Shown here piece by piece: positions 1-12,400 of a DNA stretch of 64,000 nt. The translations under genes were made by a program, and so were the position numbers. Positions within the stretch are counted from its first letter, which is position 1. The number at the start of each line of letters is the position of its first letter. The stretch is from Alligator mississippiensis. Lineage: Eukaryota; Chordata; Crocodylia; Alligatoridae. The stretch is taken from NCBI RefSeq assembly GCF_030867095.1, contig NC_081832.1:62047444-62111443 (forward strand), in the 5' to 3' direction. A model generated the notes under the pieces. It saw only the letters and a list, made by a program, of their open reading frames with translations. It made no database searches and was not told where the DNA came from.

Positions 1-227
1 ATGTCAGGGTAGTTGAAGTCACCTATGACAATTAAGTCTTTAGTATTGGCTGCTTTGGCCAGTTCACTGTAGAATGCCTGGTCACTAGCCACCTCTTGGT
101 GGGGAGGCCTTATAACATACTCCTACCATCGGGTCCCCTTCTTCCAAGCCCCCTTGTATCTTCACCCAGAGGGTCTTGAGGGACTTTCCCCTGCCATCAA
201 ATGTGACCTGCAGGGATGGGTACCCAA
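1..227 (-). mobile_element. CR1-like LINE fragment, endonuclease region
   Basis: Read on the minus strand, this translates in two frames to an apurinic-endonuclease-type segment. One frame gives LWVKIQGGLEEGDP followed by VGVCYKASP. The next gives ASDQAFYSELAKAANTK followed by DLIVIGDFNYPD, containing the GDFN signature of CR1-clade endonucleases. The frame change near position 107 shows it is a dead copy. It is cut by the window start on its 3' side and stops at the TTAA that begins the neighbouring foldback element. The CR1 clade is inferred from motif order; another non-LTR clade is possible. Confidence 0.7.
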
Positions 228-417
228 TTAATATTGGGAGGAAAAATGTATTTTCATGAATTCCCATGTGAGTTGATAAATATTGTATTGAGACAAACAC
301 TGTATGTATACGTATACATGCATGCATACTAATTACAGGTATACGTGTGCACAGTACACACTATTTATTAGCTCACATGGGAATTCATGAAAATACATTT
401 TTCCTACCAATTATTAA
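228..417. mobile_element. Foldback MITE with TTAA flanks
   Basis: Two arms of about 55 bp are near-perfect reverse complements. The left arm runs from 232 and includes GGAAAAATGTATTTTCATGA; the right arm ends at 413. TTAA sits at both outer edges (228-231 and 414-417), matching a TTAA target duplication as made by piggyBac-type transposases. The termini (TATTGGGAGG and TAATTGGTAGG) are not a standard piggyBac end, so the superfamily is uncertain. The centre (about 300-330) is a second small palindrome of TATACGTATA and TGCATGCA type. Confidence 0.7.
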
Positions 418-1243
418 AAAGCAGCTCTGGCATATTAATGACATAAGACACATTTACATGATAGAGAATGTATCATTGTCTGTATAATATACTTGAACTG
501 TAAGTAAGCACTTAGTTGCTCTGTTGATAGGCACTGTGCACATCTTTCACATGGCACAGTTATGCTTTTTGACCATTTTCATATTGTGTATCTAAAATAT
601 GACACAATAGCAACCATGCATATAAATGTAGTACAAATAATTCGCATCAGGTGTTGAGGGCTATAGATTTTGAAGCCATTGAACTAAAATTTCTGCAGGC
701 TTTCCAAAGTTCATTTCTTATAGGGGTTTCTTTTTGAGTAAATTTAATAGTGCTATCGAGTGCTAGATTAATAGCCTGGCAGACTAAAATCTTATTTGTA
801 GAGAAGACACCGTGCAGAGTGTGATAATGTGAGCTCCCTGTGCACCAAGTAGCAACCTTGATGCTACAGTATCTGCTTAAAAAGTTCTATCTCCATGATT
901 CACCCAGCATCTCTATTGAAACTGCAAGTAAAGAAGTCGGGGGGGAAATGTGCTTAAAAAAAAAAAGACACATCTAGAAACTGGTCTTAAATTAATATTT
1001 CATAGACAGTTGTGAGGTGGTCACAACTCACCTGGTCCATTAGTGACTTGGAAGTGAAAGAGAGTATCCCATCATCAATACCTAGTATCCATTAATGTTC
1101 ACTTAAGGGATTCATGGAATTGTCTTAAATAATGGCAAGTGGCCTTAAATACATTTTTGCCAGTGTATTGACCTTTGGAACTGTTTACCCTAGTTTTCTG
1201 GGTTCTCATCTGCTTCTTCTAGTTCATTCCAATCCATATTTAG

Positions 1244-2038
1244 TAGGGGTTCACCGATTTAAAGACTTTCTTGGCTGATACTGACAGCCAATTATTAACC
1301 AGCCATATTGGCCCTAATCCAATAGCTGATAAACAGGAATGCAGCCAGGCAGCTTGGAGAGCAGCATCCTGCCAGTAAGTCTGGGGATGGGAAAGGGTCA
1401 TGGGTATGCAGGGCAGATCGAGACCCCTGCATTAAGGGAGGGAGTGTGGCAGGTGCTGCCCAGCCAGAGCAGTGAATGGGACCCTGGGGCTGAGTGTGGG
1501 ACAGAGCTGCAGGCATCTCGTCCAGAGAACGCAGGGGGATGGGAAAGGAGGTCCATCCCCTACCACTGCGTGCACCCCCAGGGGAGGCATGGGGGTGGGG
1601 ACATATGCCCCCCGCCTCCCCCAAATTGTGCACAGTATGAGGGCAAGCTGCCTGCTGCAGGCTCAGGTCCAGGGGCTGCACCAGCCTCTTCCCTGGTATG
1701 GGGCTGGACCAGGGCTAGGCTGGTAGTGGGCAGGAGAAGGGCGGGCTCAACTGTGCAGGGCGGGCAGTGGTGGTGGTGGCAGCACCCCTGGGCAGGGTGG
1801 CTACGTGTGGGCTATGGGGAATTACTTCGGCTATGGGAACTCACTGGCAGGCCAGTGCTCTCCAAGTTGCCTGGTTGCATTCCTGGTCCCCTGCATGTGT
1901 GCAACTGTGTGAATGCACATGGCATTTATCAATGGCATTATCAGTTGCACTGGCCAAAAAAAGCTGATGTCCAGTAATGTTAATTTTCTTTTTATCGGTG
2001 CTGACCCGCTATGCAACTGATATATCAGTGCACCTCTA
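1244..2038. mobile_element. hAT-like non-autonomous element A with GC-rich core
   Basis: The termini TAGGGGTTCACCGAT and, reading inward from the right, TAGAGGTGCACTGAT form a terminal inverted repeat. They are flanked by an 8-bp target duplication, ATATTTAG (1236-1243) and ATATTTAA (2039-2046), one mismatch apart. The outer 100 bp are AT-rich with repeated GGCTGATA-type subterminal motifs. The centre (about 1340-1850) is strongly GC-rich and gives chance open frames on both strands. No transposase is visible. It is collinear at both ends with the element at 2516-3493, so the two are relatives. Confidence 0.8.
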
Positions 2039-2515
2039 ATATTTAAGTACTGTTTGTGCTCTAGCTTGGTCTTGAGCAAAGGCTACAAATGATGGATAGT
2101 TTCAGGAACTCTGTGGTCAAAGGGGACCTTCTGTGAGATCCTTTGACTTGCTTTTCCTTTGCTGCTAATTCTGATTTTACACCTGTTTCAATAGCCACGG
2201 TTTATTGGTGCATTAGCTCTTCATTTGCCTGTCCTTGAAAAGGTTGTTCATTGTAAGCCTGAACATCAAGGTAGAGGGGAAGAGATTGGCATGAAGTTTT
2301 TTTTGAGGATTCACATGATACTATTTTTGAGAAGGCATTGAAGGACAGGCCTTCTCTGTTTTAAACATGGAGAACAATGTAGAACAAAATCTTTCTGAAA
2401 AGGTTCTAAATTTGTGCCTTTGTTAATATCTTTACATGCAATTATTTCCCCTGTAAATCTACCAGGAAAATCTGGAGGCTTCCCATAGAAGCTTTGTTAG
2501 TGTGTATCTAAATGT

Positions 2516-3493
2516 TAGGGGTGCACCAATAGAGACTTTGGGCTGATACCGATGGCTGATTTATTTATTTATTTATTTATTTTAACTAGCCATATCAGCC
2601 GATACCAATCCGATGGCCGATATGCAGCACTATAGCGTGGAGAGTGGCGACTGGCTGATAAGTCTGTTGTGGGGGGAGGGAAGGGGTATAAGGGGGGTTT
2701 ATCCATTGGGGGAGGGAGTGAGTGGGGCTGGGGCAGCTGCCCAGCTGGGGCAGGGCATGGGACAGAGCCATGACTCATTGGGGGAGCAGCTTCTGCTGCT
2801 GCACGTATCCTGGGAGGGCATGACAGGAGGGGGGCGGCGTGTGCCCCAAGATGTGTGCAAGGCAAGGGGGGGCTGCTGCTGCAGTGCCAGGTTCTTCCTG
2901 GTGGGGGGCTGGGTCAGGCTGCATTCGGGGTGTGTGGCACTAGGAGGGGGCCTATGGTGAATTTTGGGGTGGTTCTAGCCCCCCCCCAACCCTCCTCCCA
3001 GTGCTGCCACCTGCCATGATTGCAGCCTAGTCCAGCCTCCGTCAAGGAAGAGCCCAATGCCAGCCCCAGCCCACAGTGGCAGCCTGCCCTTGCTTTGCGG
3101 GCAGATCCAGGGGCACATGCACCCCCATGCCCTCCTGGGGTGCATGCAGTAGCGGGAGCTGCCCTGCCCTCCACCCCACTTCCTGCGCCTCCCGGCCGAG
3201 CTGCAGCTCTGTCCCCTGTCCTGCCCTGCCTCAGCTGGGGAGCCCCAGCCTGCACTGCCTCCCTCACCACCAGGCCCTTGATCTGCCCCCTTCCCCCGCA
3301 ACAGACTTCTCAGCCAAACTTGGCTGCACTCCTGGCCACTTCCATGCTGTGCTGCGGCTGCGTGCATGCACGTGGCACTTATTGACTACTTTATGGGCCA
3401 CCTGAGCCAAAAAAACCTGATTGCCAATGCTCTCAATTTTCCTCATCTCGGTGCCAATCCAATATGGAATTCATATATATTAGTGCATCTCTA
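2516..3493. mobile_element. hAT-like non-autonomous element B with inverted GC-rich core
   Basis: The termini TAGGGGTGCACCAAT and, from the right, TAGAGATGCACTAAT are flanked by a perfect 8-bp target duplication, CTAAATGT, at 2508-2515 and 3494-3501. A TTTA tetranucleotide run sits at 2560-2583 inside the left end. The GC-rich centre holds two copies of one module facing each other (about 2700-2960 and 3000-3290), separated by a C run. Element A carries a single copy of that module. No transposase frame is visible, so this is a non-autonomous relic. Confidence 0.85.
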
Positions 3494-4894
3494 CTAAATG
3501 TGATTAACATGATAAAATAAGCATTCTGATGACAATCCAGACTAAGAAAACCTTAAGCGAACTAGAAGAAAAAGCAGTTAGTTTGACATTCTCCCTGGTC
3601 AAATATAGGAATAATTAATTTAAGCATGACACTCTTAGCTTATAACTAAAATATTCCTTTTACCCTTATGCTTGTAAAAGTTTAAGAGGTTTCTTAATAT
3701 CCTTTGCGAACTTTGCAAACTGAAGACATAAAAACAGAGAAGTGTGTCTTCTGGAAAGTGCCAGATTGCTCTTGAAACCATCTCAGTGGCACTTGGGCTA
3801 AATTGTGCCCTCTGTTTTATACCCCGTTTGTTAAGGGTAATGGGATTGTATGCAGTGTTCAAAATAAGTCAGAACTTGTACATGATAGTCCAGAGATTTG
3901 CTGCTCAATTCAGATATTCTGCATTTAGGTGCTGGCATGTTTAGAGGGTAAGACTGACTTTTATGTCCGCATAGAGTTGGTTTTAAAAGATGAAATCCAT
4001 TTCCCTTTTCACAGGCAGAATGAGGAGTAAGGATCCCAAAAGGGTTTCCCCGTTGGTTATTTGGTTTAGGGAGCAAGGCTTTGCTTCCGGATTAGACAAG
4101 GTTGCAAAATAGATTTGCTTGTTAACGTGAAATTTCATGGCACTGAGCAAGCTAGTTCTGTAGATGTCTTTCTGGATAGTCTTTACTGCACTGAGACAGA
4201 CAAGGATTGCTCAGTTAGTGCCTTAAGCCAATCTGCCTGAAAGTTTAAACATCAATTTTAACAAAAATAGAAAAGGAATTGTTGGGAATCTTGGAACAGA
4301 AACAATTTTTCCTCAGCAATCATTTTCATTTAACATATGGGCTCTAGAGGGAATGGCTTTGTTGGCAGCATTTGCATTATTATACTGAGAATCTATTGTC
4401 TGCTTAAAGTTTAGGTTGTATATAATGGTGGACTTTTATTTTGTTTTTTGCTGTTCTCTGTGTATAGATTTGCTATTTGAAAACCCACTTTATCTTGTAA
4501 GGACACAAACTTTATTTTGTATTCTGTCTTTCACTGTAGTGTTTTATAAGAACATCTTGCAACTTTTAAGTCAGTATACGAGAGTGCCTGAAGGAAAGGT
4601 TCACTTAATCTACCCATGATATGACTAAAGAGGGATATTTTTTTTCAAGTATGTCTCCAGTGTAAGAAGACATTTTTGGTGCTACTTATGCATTTCAAAG
4701 CAAGAGAATAAGTTAAAAAATCTGAGGATGTGGTATCATTTTTTTTGTTGGAAATTCTTTACAAAGTGAAGAATTCCATTAAAAAAATATTGAAATTTGT
4801 TTAACCAATGACGCTAGAAGAACTATGGATCCAAAACCTTAGCTATCATTCTTCCAATGAGGCTGTTTTTTTGTTTTTCCTCATTTGGCTAGGC

Positions 4895-5250
4895 CAGGGG
4901 TTTTCAACCTTTTATTTAAAAAAAAGAAAAAAAAAAAAAAGTGTACCCCTCACGGCTGGATGCAGAGCAGGGAGTGGGGAGGTGGTGCATGGTGGAGCAG
5001 TGGCAGTGCGGGGTGGCGGGTGGCAGCAGCGGCTGCTGTGTGCGAGCTCCCCCCTCAACCCCACCCTGCATCTGGCCAGGCGGGCAGCGCTTGTGCAGCC
5101 TACAGAGGGGTGCCACTGCCCTCTTTCCCTCAGCCCTACTCCTGGGAGGTGGCAGTGTGGGGTGGTGGGTGGCAGCGTTCTACCCCGCCCACTCATGCAT
5201 ACCCCCTTGGGCCTTCCCAATTACCCCACTATATCCACTGACAACCCCTG
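4895..5250. mobile_element. hAT-like MITE (356 bp)
   Basis: It starts CAGGGGTTTTCAACC and ends with GACAACCCCTG, giving short terminal inverted repeats of the CAGGGGTT type common in hAT elements. A perfect 8-bp target duplication GGCTAGGC flanks it at 4887-4894 and 5251-5258. Inside are an A-run near 4920-4940 and a GC-rich body. The open frames across it (around 4885-5321 on both strands) are artefacts of base composition. Confidence 0.85.
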
Positions 5251-6297
5251 GGCTAGGCAGTGCACTTCAAAGGAGCTGGGAAAAGGAAGGTAATAGTATT
5301 TGGCCAAATACTTATCTGTGATATAAATGCGTTGAAGTCGGGGCTTTTGGGGTGAATATGATGAGAGCTCCTATTTGATGACTGTTGCAGTTATTGTTAT
5401 TTGTATGAAGGACTTCACTTTTTCTCTGTTCAGCTTTCCCCTCTCTGTCTTGCATGCATAACAGCAGACGGTAAAGAAGAGATAGGAGAGGGCCATTTAG
5501 ACATGCATTTGAACTAACAAAGTGTGATTCTATGGAAGATACCATGTGGGGGATATTGCTACTGAATAAGTTGAATCAAATTTAACTTGGTCTGTTCTGT
5601 TTGTGTCTAACATGAATTTGGTGGATTCAGACCTACTTAGGCAGGTTTGAATTGGATTGCAATTTAATATTTTTCTAGCAGAAAGATTCCCTTTCTTTAA
5701 TGGTTGGTGTTCTTGCTATGCTTCTCTTCCACTAGATGTTGCTGGATATAGTTTAATATGGAGGAAAACTGACACAAAAAAAATAAAGGAAAGGTGGTGG
5801 AAACACTAAAACAAGTATTCTTTCAATACCTACTTCAGAATAGTTGGTGACTGCCTGCTTAGTGACTAACTGCATCTAATTCTTTGAGAATGCATTGACT
5901 CTTTGATACCAAGTTTATGAAGACTGTTGCTCTGTGCATTGGCCTAGTGGTAAGGGAAACACTTCATAGTTGAGTAAAAAGGCAGTCTCTGCCCTGAAGA
6001 GCTTGTCATCCATGTAGACAGCATGCAGTGAAGCTAGAGACTCAACAAAAAGTGACTTAAACCAGCAGTTAGGTTTGTACAAGACTTCAGTTCCATGATT
6101 TCTGTAGCTTTTTAATTTAACCTAGGATTGGGGAGAATTAATGTCTGTAGGATTGCCACAAGGATTGAGGATTAATCAATACTGGGGAAGACCCTTTTGG
6201 TTTTGCTTTGGTATTAATCAGAATGGGGTACTAACTTTTTCTTGAAGAAACACGTTGATACTCTAACTTTTTTTTGGTTGATTTCATATTTACACAG

Positions 6298-6477
6298 AAA
6301 TTTACAAAGAGAAGAGCTCCATGTGGGTGAACTGAAGATATACTAGGTTTAAACTTGAGTCCCTTTCATTACATGAGTTGCATGTTACCCACTGACACTG
6401 AAGTGAAGCTGGAAAAAAACCTACAAGTTAAGAAAACAAGAAGTTTGGAATTGGATTTGGGGGATCTGGGCTTGGAA
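6298..6477 (+). promoter_or_regulatory. CREBRF: CREBRF 5'UTR exon segment with upstream ATGs
   Basis: The exon starts after a T-rich tract ending in TTTACACAG (AG at 6296-6297) and continues into the first coding codons, with a GTAAGC donor at 6487. A four-codon upstream frame, MWVN then stop, lies at 6321-6335. A second ATG at 6373 is in frame with the main start and has no intervening stop, so a 35-residue N-terminal extension is possible. The usual start at 6478 has a purine at -3 (GAAATGC), whereas the ATGs at 6373 and 6382 have T at -3, which favours the downstream start. Confidence 0.7.
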
Positions 6478-6486
6478 ATGCCTCAG
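6478..6486 (+). CDS. CREBRF: CREBRF coding exon 1 (Met-Pro-Gln)
   Basis: This is a three-codon coding end of the 5'UTR exon, too short to see as an open frame. It encodes MPQ, followed by donor GTAAGC. Joining in phase 0 to the exon at 8329 gives [12 protein letters not shown], matching the human N-terminus. Confidence 0.9.
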
Positions 6487-9400
6487 GTAAGCCTGGTTTG
6501 TGTTACAGTTGTATTTACTTTAAGCTCTCTCTAACATAGTTACAGGGCAAAGTTTGAAGTCAACAGGGAAGAAATATTCCAAAGAAGAGAAAAAATAGTA
6601 CCAAGTAACATGTCCTTCTTGTCTACTCTGAGCATGAAGACCAGAAGTCAGATAGAGTTAAACCTCTCCCTCTTCTGGGATATTGCGTTGTAAAATCATA
6701 ATCACCAGTAGGAGAACAGAATTTAAAGCTCAAGCCTTCTCCCCAGGCTTGATGACTCCTAGAGTTCTTAATAGAAGGGTGCTTAACCTACCTCCTTCTT
6801 TTTGGCCTCTTTCTTTTCCTTGCCTCCATCATATCTGCATGGGCTGATAAGTTGGTGAAACATACTAATACTTTCCCATCAGCATCATCACATGTTAAAA
6901 CAGTTATTCTTCCAACAAACATCACCTTTCTCTTGGTGTCTGAGATTCAGAAAGTCTTTACCCTTTGCAGGTAGACTGATTCTGCCTCAACTCCTGATTG
7001 GTTCTGCCGGTCTAGAGAACAGTATATCCTTTTGTGATGTTAGAAAAGGAGGAGAAATTGGGCTTATAATAGCAACTTGTTTGTAGTGTAAACTGCCATG
7101 ACTCTATGCCATTTTTCCAGTTTGCCTTTCTAATTGGCTGTAGGTTTTGAGACTAACCCATCTAGTGGCTATGCATTCATACACATCAATAGGAAATAAT
7201 TAGTCTAGGTCTCTGACAATTTTGTAGCCTACTATGGATTCTCAAGGGAAGTGGACTGCTATAATATACATTTATCCTTACTGCGGACATGAGTCTAAAA
7301 GTGCCATAGCATTTTTGGGATGTTGCTGATGTTTAAGATGAGAACTGTGCTGCTGCTAGTTGTGTAATCTGTCACACAGCAGGATTCAGCAGAGTTGTCT
7401 TCCTGATGAGACTAGTGGAGGGCAGCCTCTTATTAATGCAGTGATTCACACACCAGTAGACTGACTGAGTCTTTCAGTAACACAGTGCATCCTCTCCTCT
7501 TACCACTCATTAGTTTCAGGAGGTCTTGGGATCTCATGAAGACTGAGATTTAAAAATAAGGTGAAAGCAGCAAATGGTCTTGTTACACCACTAAGTTTGT
7601 GTGGCTAATCTAATTGCAGAATCATTCTACACAAAGCCCTGCTTCCTTCTTAGCAGATGGAACAAATCCATTACAAATAAATTGAGGTTTTTGTATGTTC
7701 TCTACCCAGGACTAAAAAAATAGCAGGCTCTTCTGGCTAAGACTGAAAGGAAAAGCTGCCAGAACTAGAAAAGCAGAGAGTATTGCAAATTGGAAGTAAA
7801 GCCTGCTGGGGATGCAAGGTTGTGATAGTGGCTGCTCTTAGGAGTACTGACTATGCCCAGGTATATTGCTGTGTCACATTTAAAAATGCTCCGGTATCGC
7901 TAAGGTTGCTAAACAAATAAGGATTTTGACCAGCTGAAAAAGAATGAATGAGCAACTGTCCAGCAGCTACAGTGGATACAAATGTCAGTGTCTTTTTTTT
8001 TTTTTGTAGGTGAAAGCACTGAATGTCACTAATTAGTTGAGAAAATATGATTTAACAGTTTAAGATATTATGTGTGTTTGTTTATCTAAAACATTTTTCC
8101 AAATGCAAGTACAGAGCAAGTTTAAAGGCTGTTCAAGTGAAATAAGTCTTAGGAAAGTTTTACTTGTAATGTAGCAATCTTTAAAATGGTCTCTTTATGG
8201 AAACACGAAATCTCTGTTACGTTCTGCTGAGATAATGAGAGAGATCTTTGGAGATGGGATATTTGAGTGTTCTAGAGCTTCTTTTAAAAAATAAAAAAAT
8301 AAAAAAAATCCCAATGATTTTGTTGTAGCCCAGTGTGAGTGGAATGGACCCTCCTTTTGGGGATGCCTTTCGGAGCCACACGTTTTCAGAACAGACGCTG
8401 ATGAGCACAGATCTTTTGGCAAACAGTTCAGATCCTGATTTCATGTATGAACTAGTAAGTAATCTTTTTTTTTTATCTGACTTTTACCTTGGGCTGCACT
8501 CCAAATTCCTAGAGAAATGAGGGGGTGATCTGTTGAATAGAGGCCACCTGTCTGATTTGATTATTCATTCTTGCCCATTCCTTACCTCAGCCACCAGACT
8601 AGCAACAGTAATATCCATTCAAAAGAAGGTTTGTATATCTAGATGTCTTCAGGGTCCTTAGACTGTAAGATATACAAAAGCTTTGAACTGAGTAAATAGT
8701 AGGCCTATATGAATAGGGAACTATTTGATTCGGATGCCAGTGATTCGATTTGGAGATTTGAATTGGTTTTTTTTTTTTTTTTGTTTTTTTTTGGTGGGTT
8801 TTTTTTTCCGTTTCGATTTGCCCAAATCTGCTTCAGAAGATTCAGAGCCGCTTTGGCGATTCAGCCATAGAGTATAATGGGGAATCAATTAAATATCTAT
8901 AACTTTGTTGTTTTGGGGCTGATTCAGATGAAACTTGCAGGGATGGTAGCCTCTGCTGAGGGCATGAAGCCTGCCAAGTTTCAAGGTGATAATGCAGGGG
9001 TTTCTGGGAAACTGCACCTCAAACTGCTTAACAGACTGGCTGATGTCAACATCCTGAGGGATAGCCAGGTCTTGCTTGACCAATCTCATTTCATTTTACA
9101 ACTGGGTGACCTATCACCTGGACAAGGGAGACGAGATTGATGTTGTATATCTTGACTTTAAAAAAGCCTTTGATCTGGTATCCCATGATCACCTCTTGGC
9201 AAAACTGGCTAACTGCAGCCTCGGCCTCACCACGATCCGCTGGCTGGGGAATTGGCTCCGCAGTAGGACCCAAAGGGTGGTGGTTGATGGAAGTCAATCA
9301 TCGTGGTGTCTTGTTACCAGTGGGGGTCCCTCAGGGCTCTGTCCTAGGGCCTATATTATTTATCATCTTCATTAATGATCTAGACATTGGTGTTGAAAGC

Positions 9401-12400
9401 AGACTGGCCAAGTTCACCGATGACACTAAACTCTGGGGTAAAGCATCCACCCCTGAGGACAGAAGGGTGATTCAGGCAGACCTTGACAGGCTTAAGAATT
9501 GGGCGGATGAGAACCTGATGGTGTTTAAGTTCGAAAAATGTAAGGTTCTCCACTTTGGGAGGAAAAACCTGCAGTATGCTTATAGGCTCGGCAGTGCTAC
9601 GCTGGTTAGCACTATGGACGAAAGGGACTTGGGGGTTATGAATGACCACAAGATGAACATGAGCCTTCAATGTGATGCTGCGGCTAGTTAAGCGAGCAAA
9701 ATGCTGGCCTGCATCCATAGATGCTTCTCAAGCAAATCCCAGGATGTCATTCTCTCATTGTACTCACCCTTGGTGAGCCTGCAGCTGGAGTACTGTGTCC
9801 AGCTTTGGGCTCCACAGTTCAAAAAGGATGTGGAGAAGCTTGAGAGAGTGCAGAGGAGAGCCACATGCATAATCAGAGGTCAGGAAAACAGATCTTATGA
9901 TGAGAGGCTGAGAGCCATGGGACTCTTCAGTTTGGAAAAGCGCAGGTTCAGGGGCGATCTGGTGGCTACCTATAACTTTTTCAGGGGTGCTCACCAGGAC
10001 CTGGGGGAACGGCTGTTCACCAGAGCGCCCCAAGGGGTGACAAGGTTGAACAGTCACAAACTCCTCCATGAACTTCTTTACTGTCTGAGCCCCCAAGATT
10101 TGGAATGGACTGCTGCCGGAGGTGGTTCAAACGCCTACCTTGAATGCTTTCAAGAGACATTTGGATATCCATCTTGCTGGGATCCTATGATCCCTGCTGA
10201 CTTCCTGCCCCTTAGGCAGTGGGCTGGACTCAATGATCTTCCGAGGTCCCTTCCAGCCCTAGCGTCTATGAATCTATGACGAGCAAAACTTGTGACATAG
10301 GTGACACGGTGTATGTAAGGCACAGTGGGGTGAAAACTGCAGGCCTGCTAGGCCCTGCTGCAGCCATGAAGCCTGCCAGCTGTCAAGGAGATACAGGTGC
10401 AGCGGGGTTCTGGGGCCCTGCACCTCTGGTAGAGACTGGCAGAGAGAAGTCACAGTCACTGGCCAGCTAGAGATGTCAGTCCTTCCCGCTCCTCCTCCCC
10501 ACCCTGTTTCCCCTCCCTCTTCAAAGTTTCTGTTTCCCTGTAAAGACTGCCCTCTGAATCGCCGAATCTTTTCCAGGTGGATTTGGAAAGTTAAGCTTCT
10601 AGCAATTCAATTTGGAGATTTGACCTTCGAATCGGGCCAAATCTTCTCTGAATTGAATCGTGAACCAAAGCTTCACACAGCCCTAGTAAATAGATGCACT
10701 GCTGCCGGGGAGTGGGGTTTGAAAGCTGTTCTAAGAGCAACTACACTGTTTAGATTTTCAGGTGTTACATCATCTAAAAAAAAAAAAGCAGAACAGAACT
10801 GAAACATTGACTTCTTAATATTTTTCAACATAAGCATTTCCCATTGCCCAGGTAATAGTGATCACCTTCATACATTATTTCACAGATTTGGATAGAATAC
10901 AGTTTTCCAGGATCTAAATGGCCTAGGATTGGTAAAGGCAGATGTATAGAGTCTTTTATCTCTTTTATTATGTGTACAAATCTGACGTAGGCCAGTTGAG
11001 AGGAAAGTAGTTTCCATCTGATGGCTCTTTCATACACTAAATGAATTGTTGGTTTGAGTCCAGTTCCTAGTGGTCAGGCATGCACACCATACAAAAAATC
11101 TTGCCACAGTTGGTTGGTATCTTTGGCAGTCTCAGCAGAGAAGCCTGGAGCCATTGAAGCATGGAAACTAGGCTTCAGCCTTGCCCCAAGAAAATGCTTT
11201 AGCTAAAAACTGAGGTACGTGGAGTCGCATTGTATCATTATAAGAGATTTAAAAAGTCTCACATACTATCTGTCATTTCCCAGTATTGTTGGCTTAAATG
11301 GAAGCCTATTTCCCTAAAATATATCTTGTTAACTTGTCTTATTGTGCACAGGACAGAGAAATGGACTGTCAGCAGAGCTCCAGAGACAACTTCCTTTCTA
11401 TGGAGGACTGCAAAGACATTGAAAACCTGGAGTCTTTTACAGACATTCTGGGTAATGAAGCATTTGCCTCAAACTGGGAGCAGTGGGACACATACTGTGA
11501 AGATCTAACCAAGTATACCAAACTAACCAGCTGTGACATTTGGGGAACAAAAGAAGTGGATTATCTTGGCCTTGATGATTTTTCAAGCCCATACCAAGAT
11601 GAAGAGGTGATAAGTAAAACTCCAACTCTGGCCCAGCTTAACAGCGAGGACTCTCAACCTGTCTCAGATTCACTTTATTACTCAGATTCACTTTTTAGTG
11701 TAAAACAGAACACTCTAACTTCTCTGCTACCTGGCAAAAAGATCACAAGCAGAGCAGCAGCCCCAGTTTGTTCCTCCAAAAATGTTCAGGCTGAGGCGCC
11801 TTTGTCAGACTGTGTTCAAAAAGCGAGCAAGCCCACATCAAGCACACAAATCATGGTGAAGACCAACACATACACTAATGAGAAAGTGAACATTCATGTT
11901 GAATGTAAAGACTATGTTAAAAAAGCAAAAGTAAAGATCAATCCATTGCCACAGAGCAGACCGGTGTTGAGCCAGGCCCATGCAGATGCAGCAAAAGAAA
12001 ACACCTGCTACTGTGGAGCTGTGGCAAAGAGACAAGAAAGGAAAGTGGTAGACTCCCTTCAGACTCCTAGTACTCCTCCTGTTCTGCCTTTTAAAGAGAC
12101 TCAGGAGCTGCTCCTCAACCCACCCCAGGAAACTCCCGGGCTAATTGTGGGGGAGAGCAGCCTTGCTGCCAGTACGTGTGCGCCAGATTCTTCACAGAAG
12201 AAAGAAGAGCACAATTATTCTCTTTTTGTCACAGATAGCTTGGGTAATCAGTCAATCAAAAGAGACCCTGAAGAGGAGGAGGATGAGGAGGAGGATGTTG
12301 AAGATGAAGACCATGATGAAGGATTTGGCAGTGAGCACGAGTTGTCTGAAAATGAGGAGGAGGAGGAGGAAGATTATGAAGATGACAAAGATGATGACAT

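Larger units (their letters stand above)
1..6297 (+). other. CREBRF: CREBRF upstream intron (3' part)
   Basis: This is intron sequence upstream of the exon that starts at 6298; the intron's 5' end lies outside the window. It holds the LINE fragment, the foldback element and three hAT-like elements listed separately. The remaining stretches (418-1235, 2047-2507, 3502-4886, 5259-6297) are AT-rich, show no convincing coding frames, and carry only short homopolymer runs. Confidence 0.7.

Noticed and set aside
1295-1977. Overlapping open frames of up to 212 codons on both strands
   Set aside because: They lie inside the GC-rich core of an hAT-like element with a target duplication at its ends; composition explains them and no family motif is present.
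2569-3405. Six overlapping open frames on both strands
   Set aside because: They come from the inverted GC-rich twins inside hAT-like element B; the frames mirror each other as expected from a palindrome.
4416-4619. A 67-codon open frame resembling a small membrane protein
   Set aside because: T-rich intron sequence yields Phe/Leu-rich frames by chance; there are no splice or start signals.
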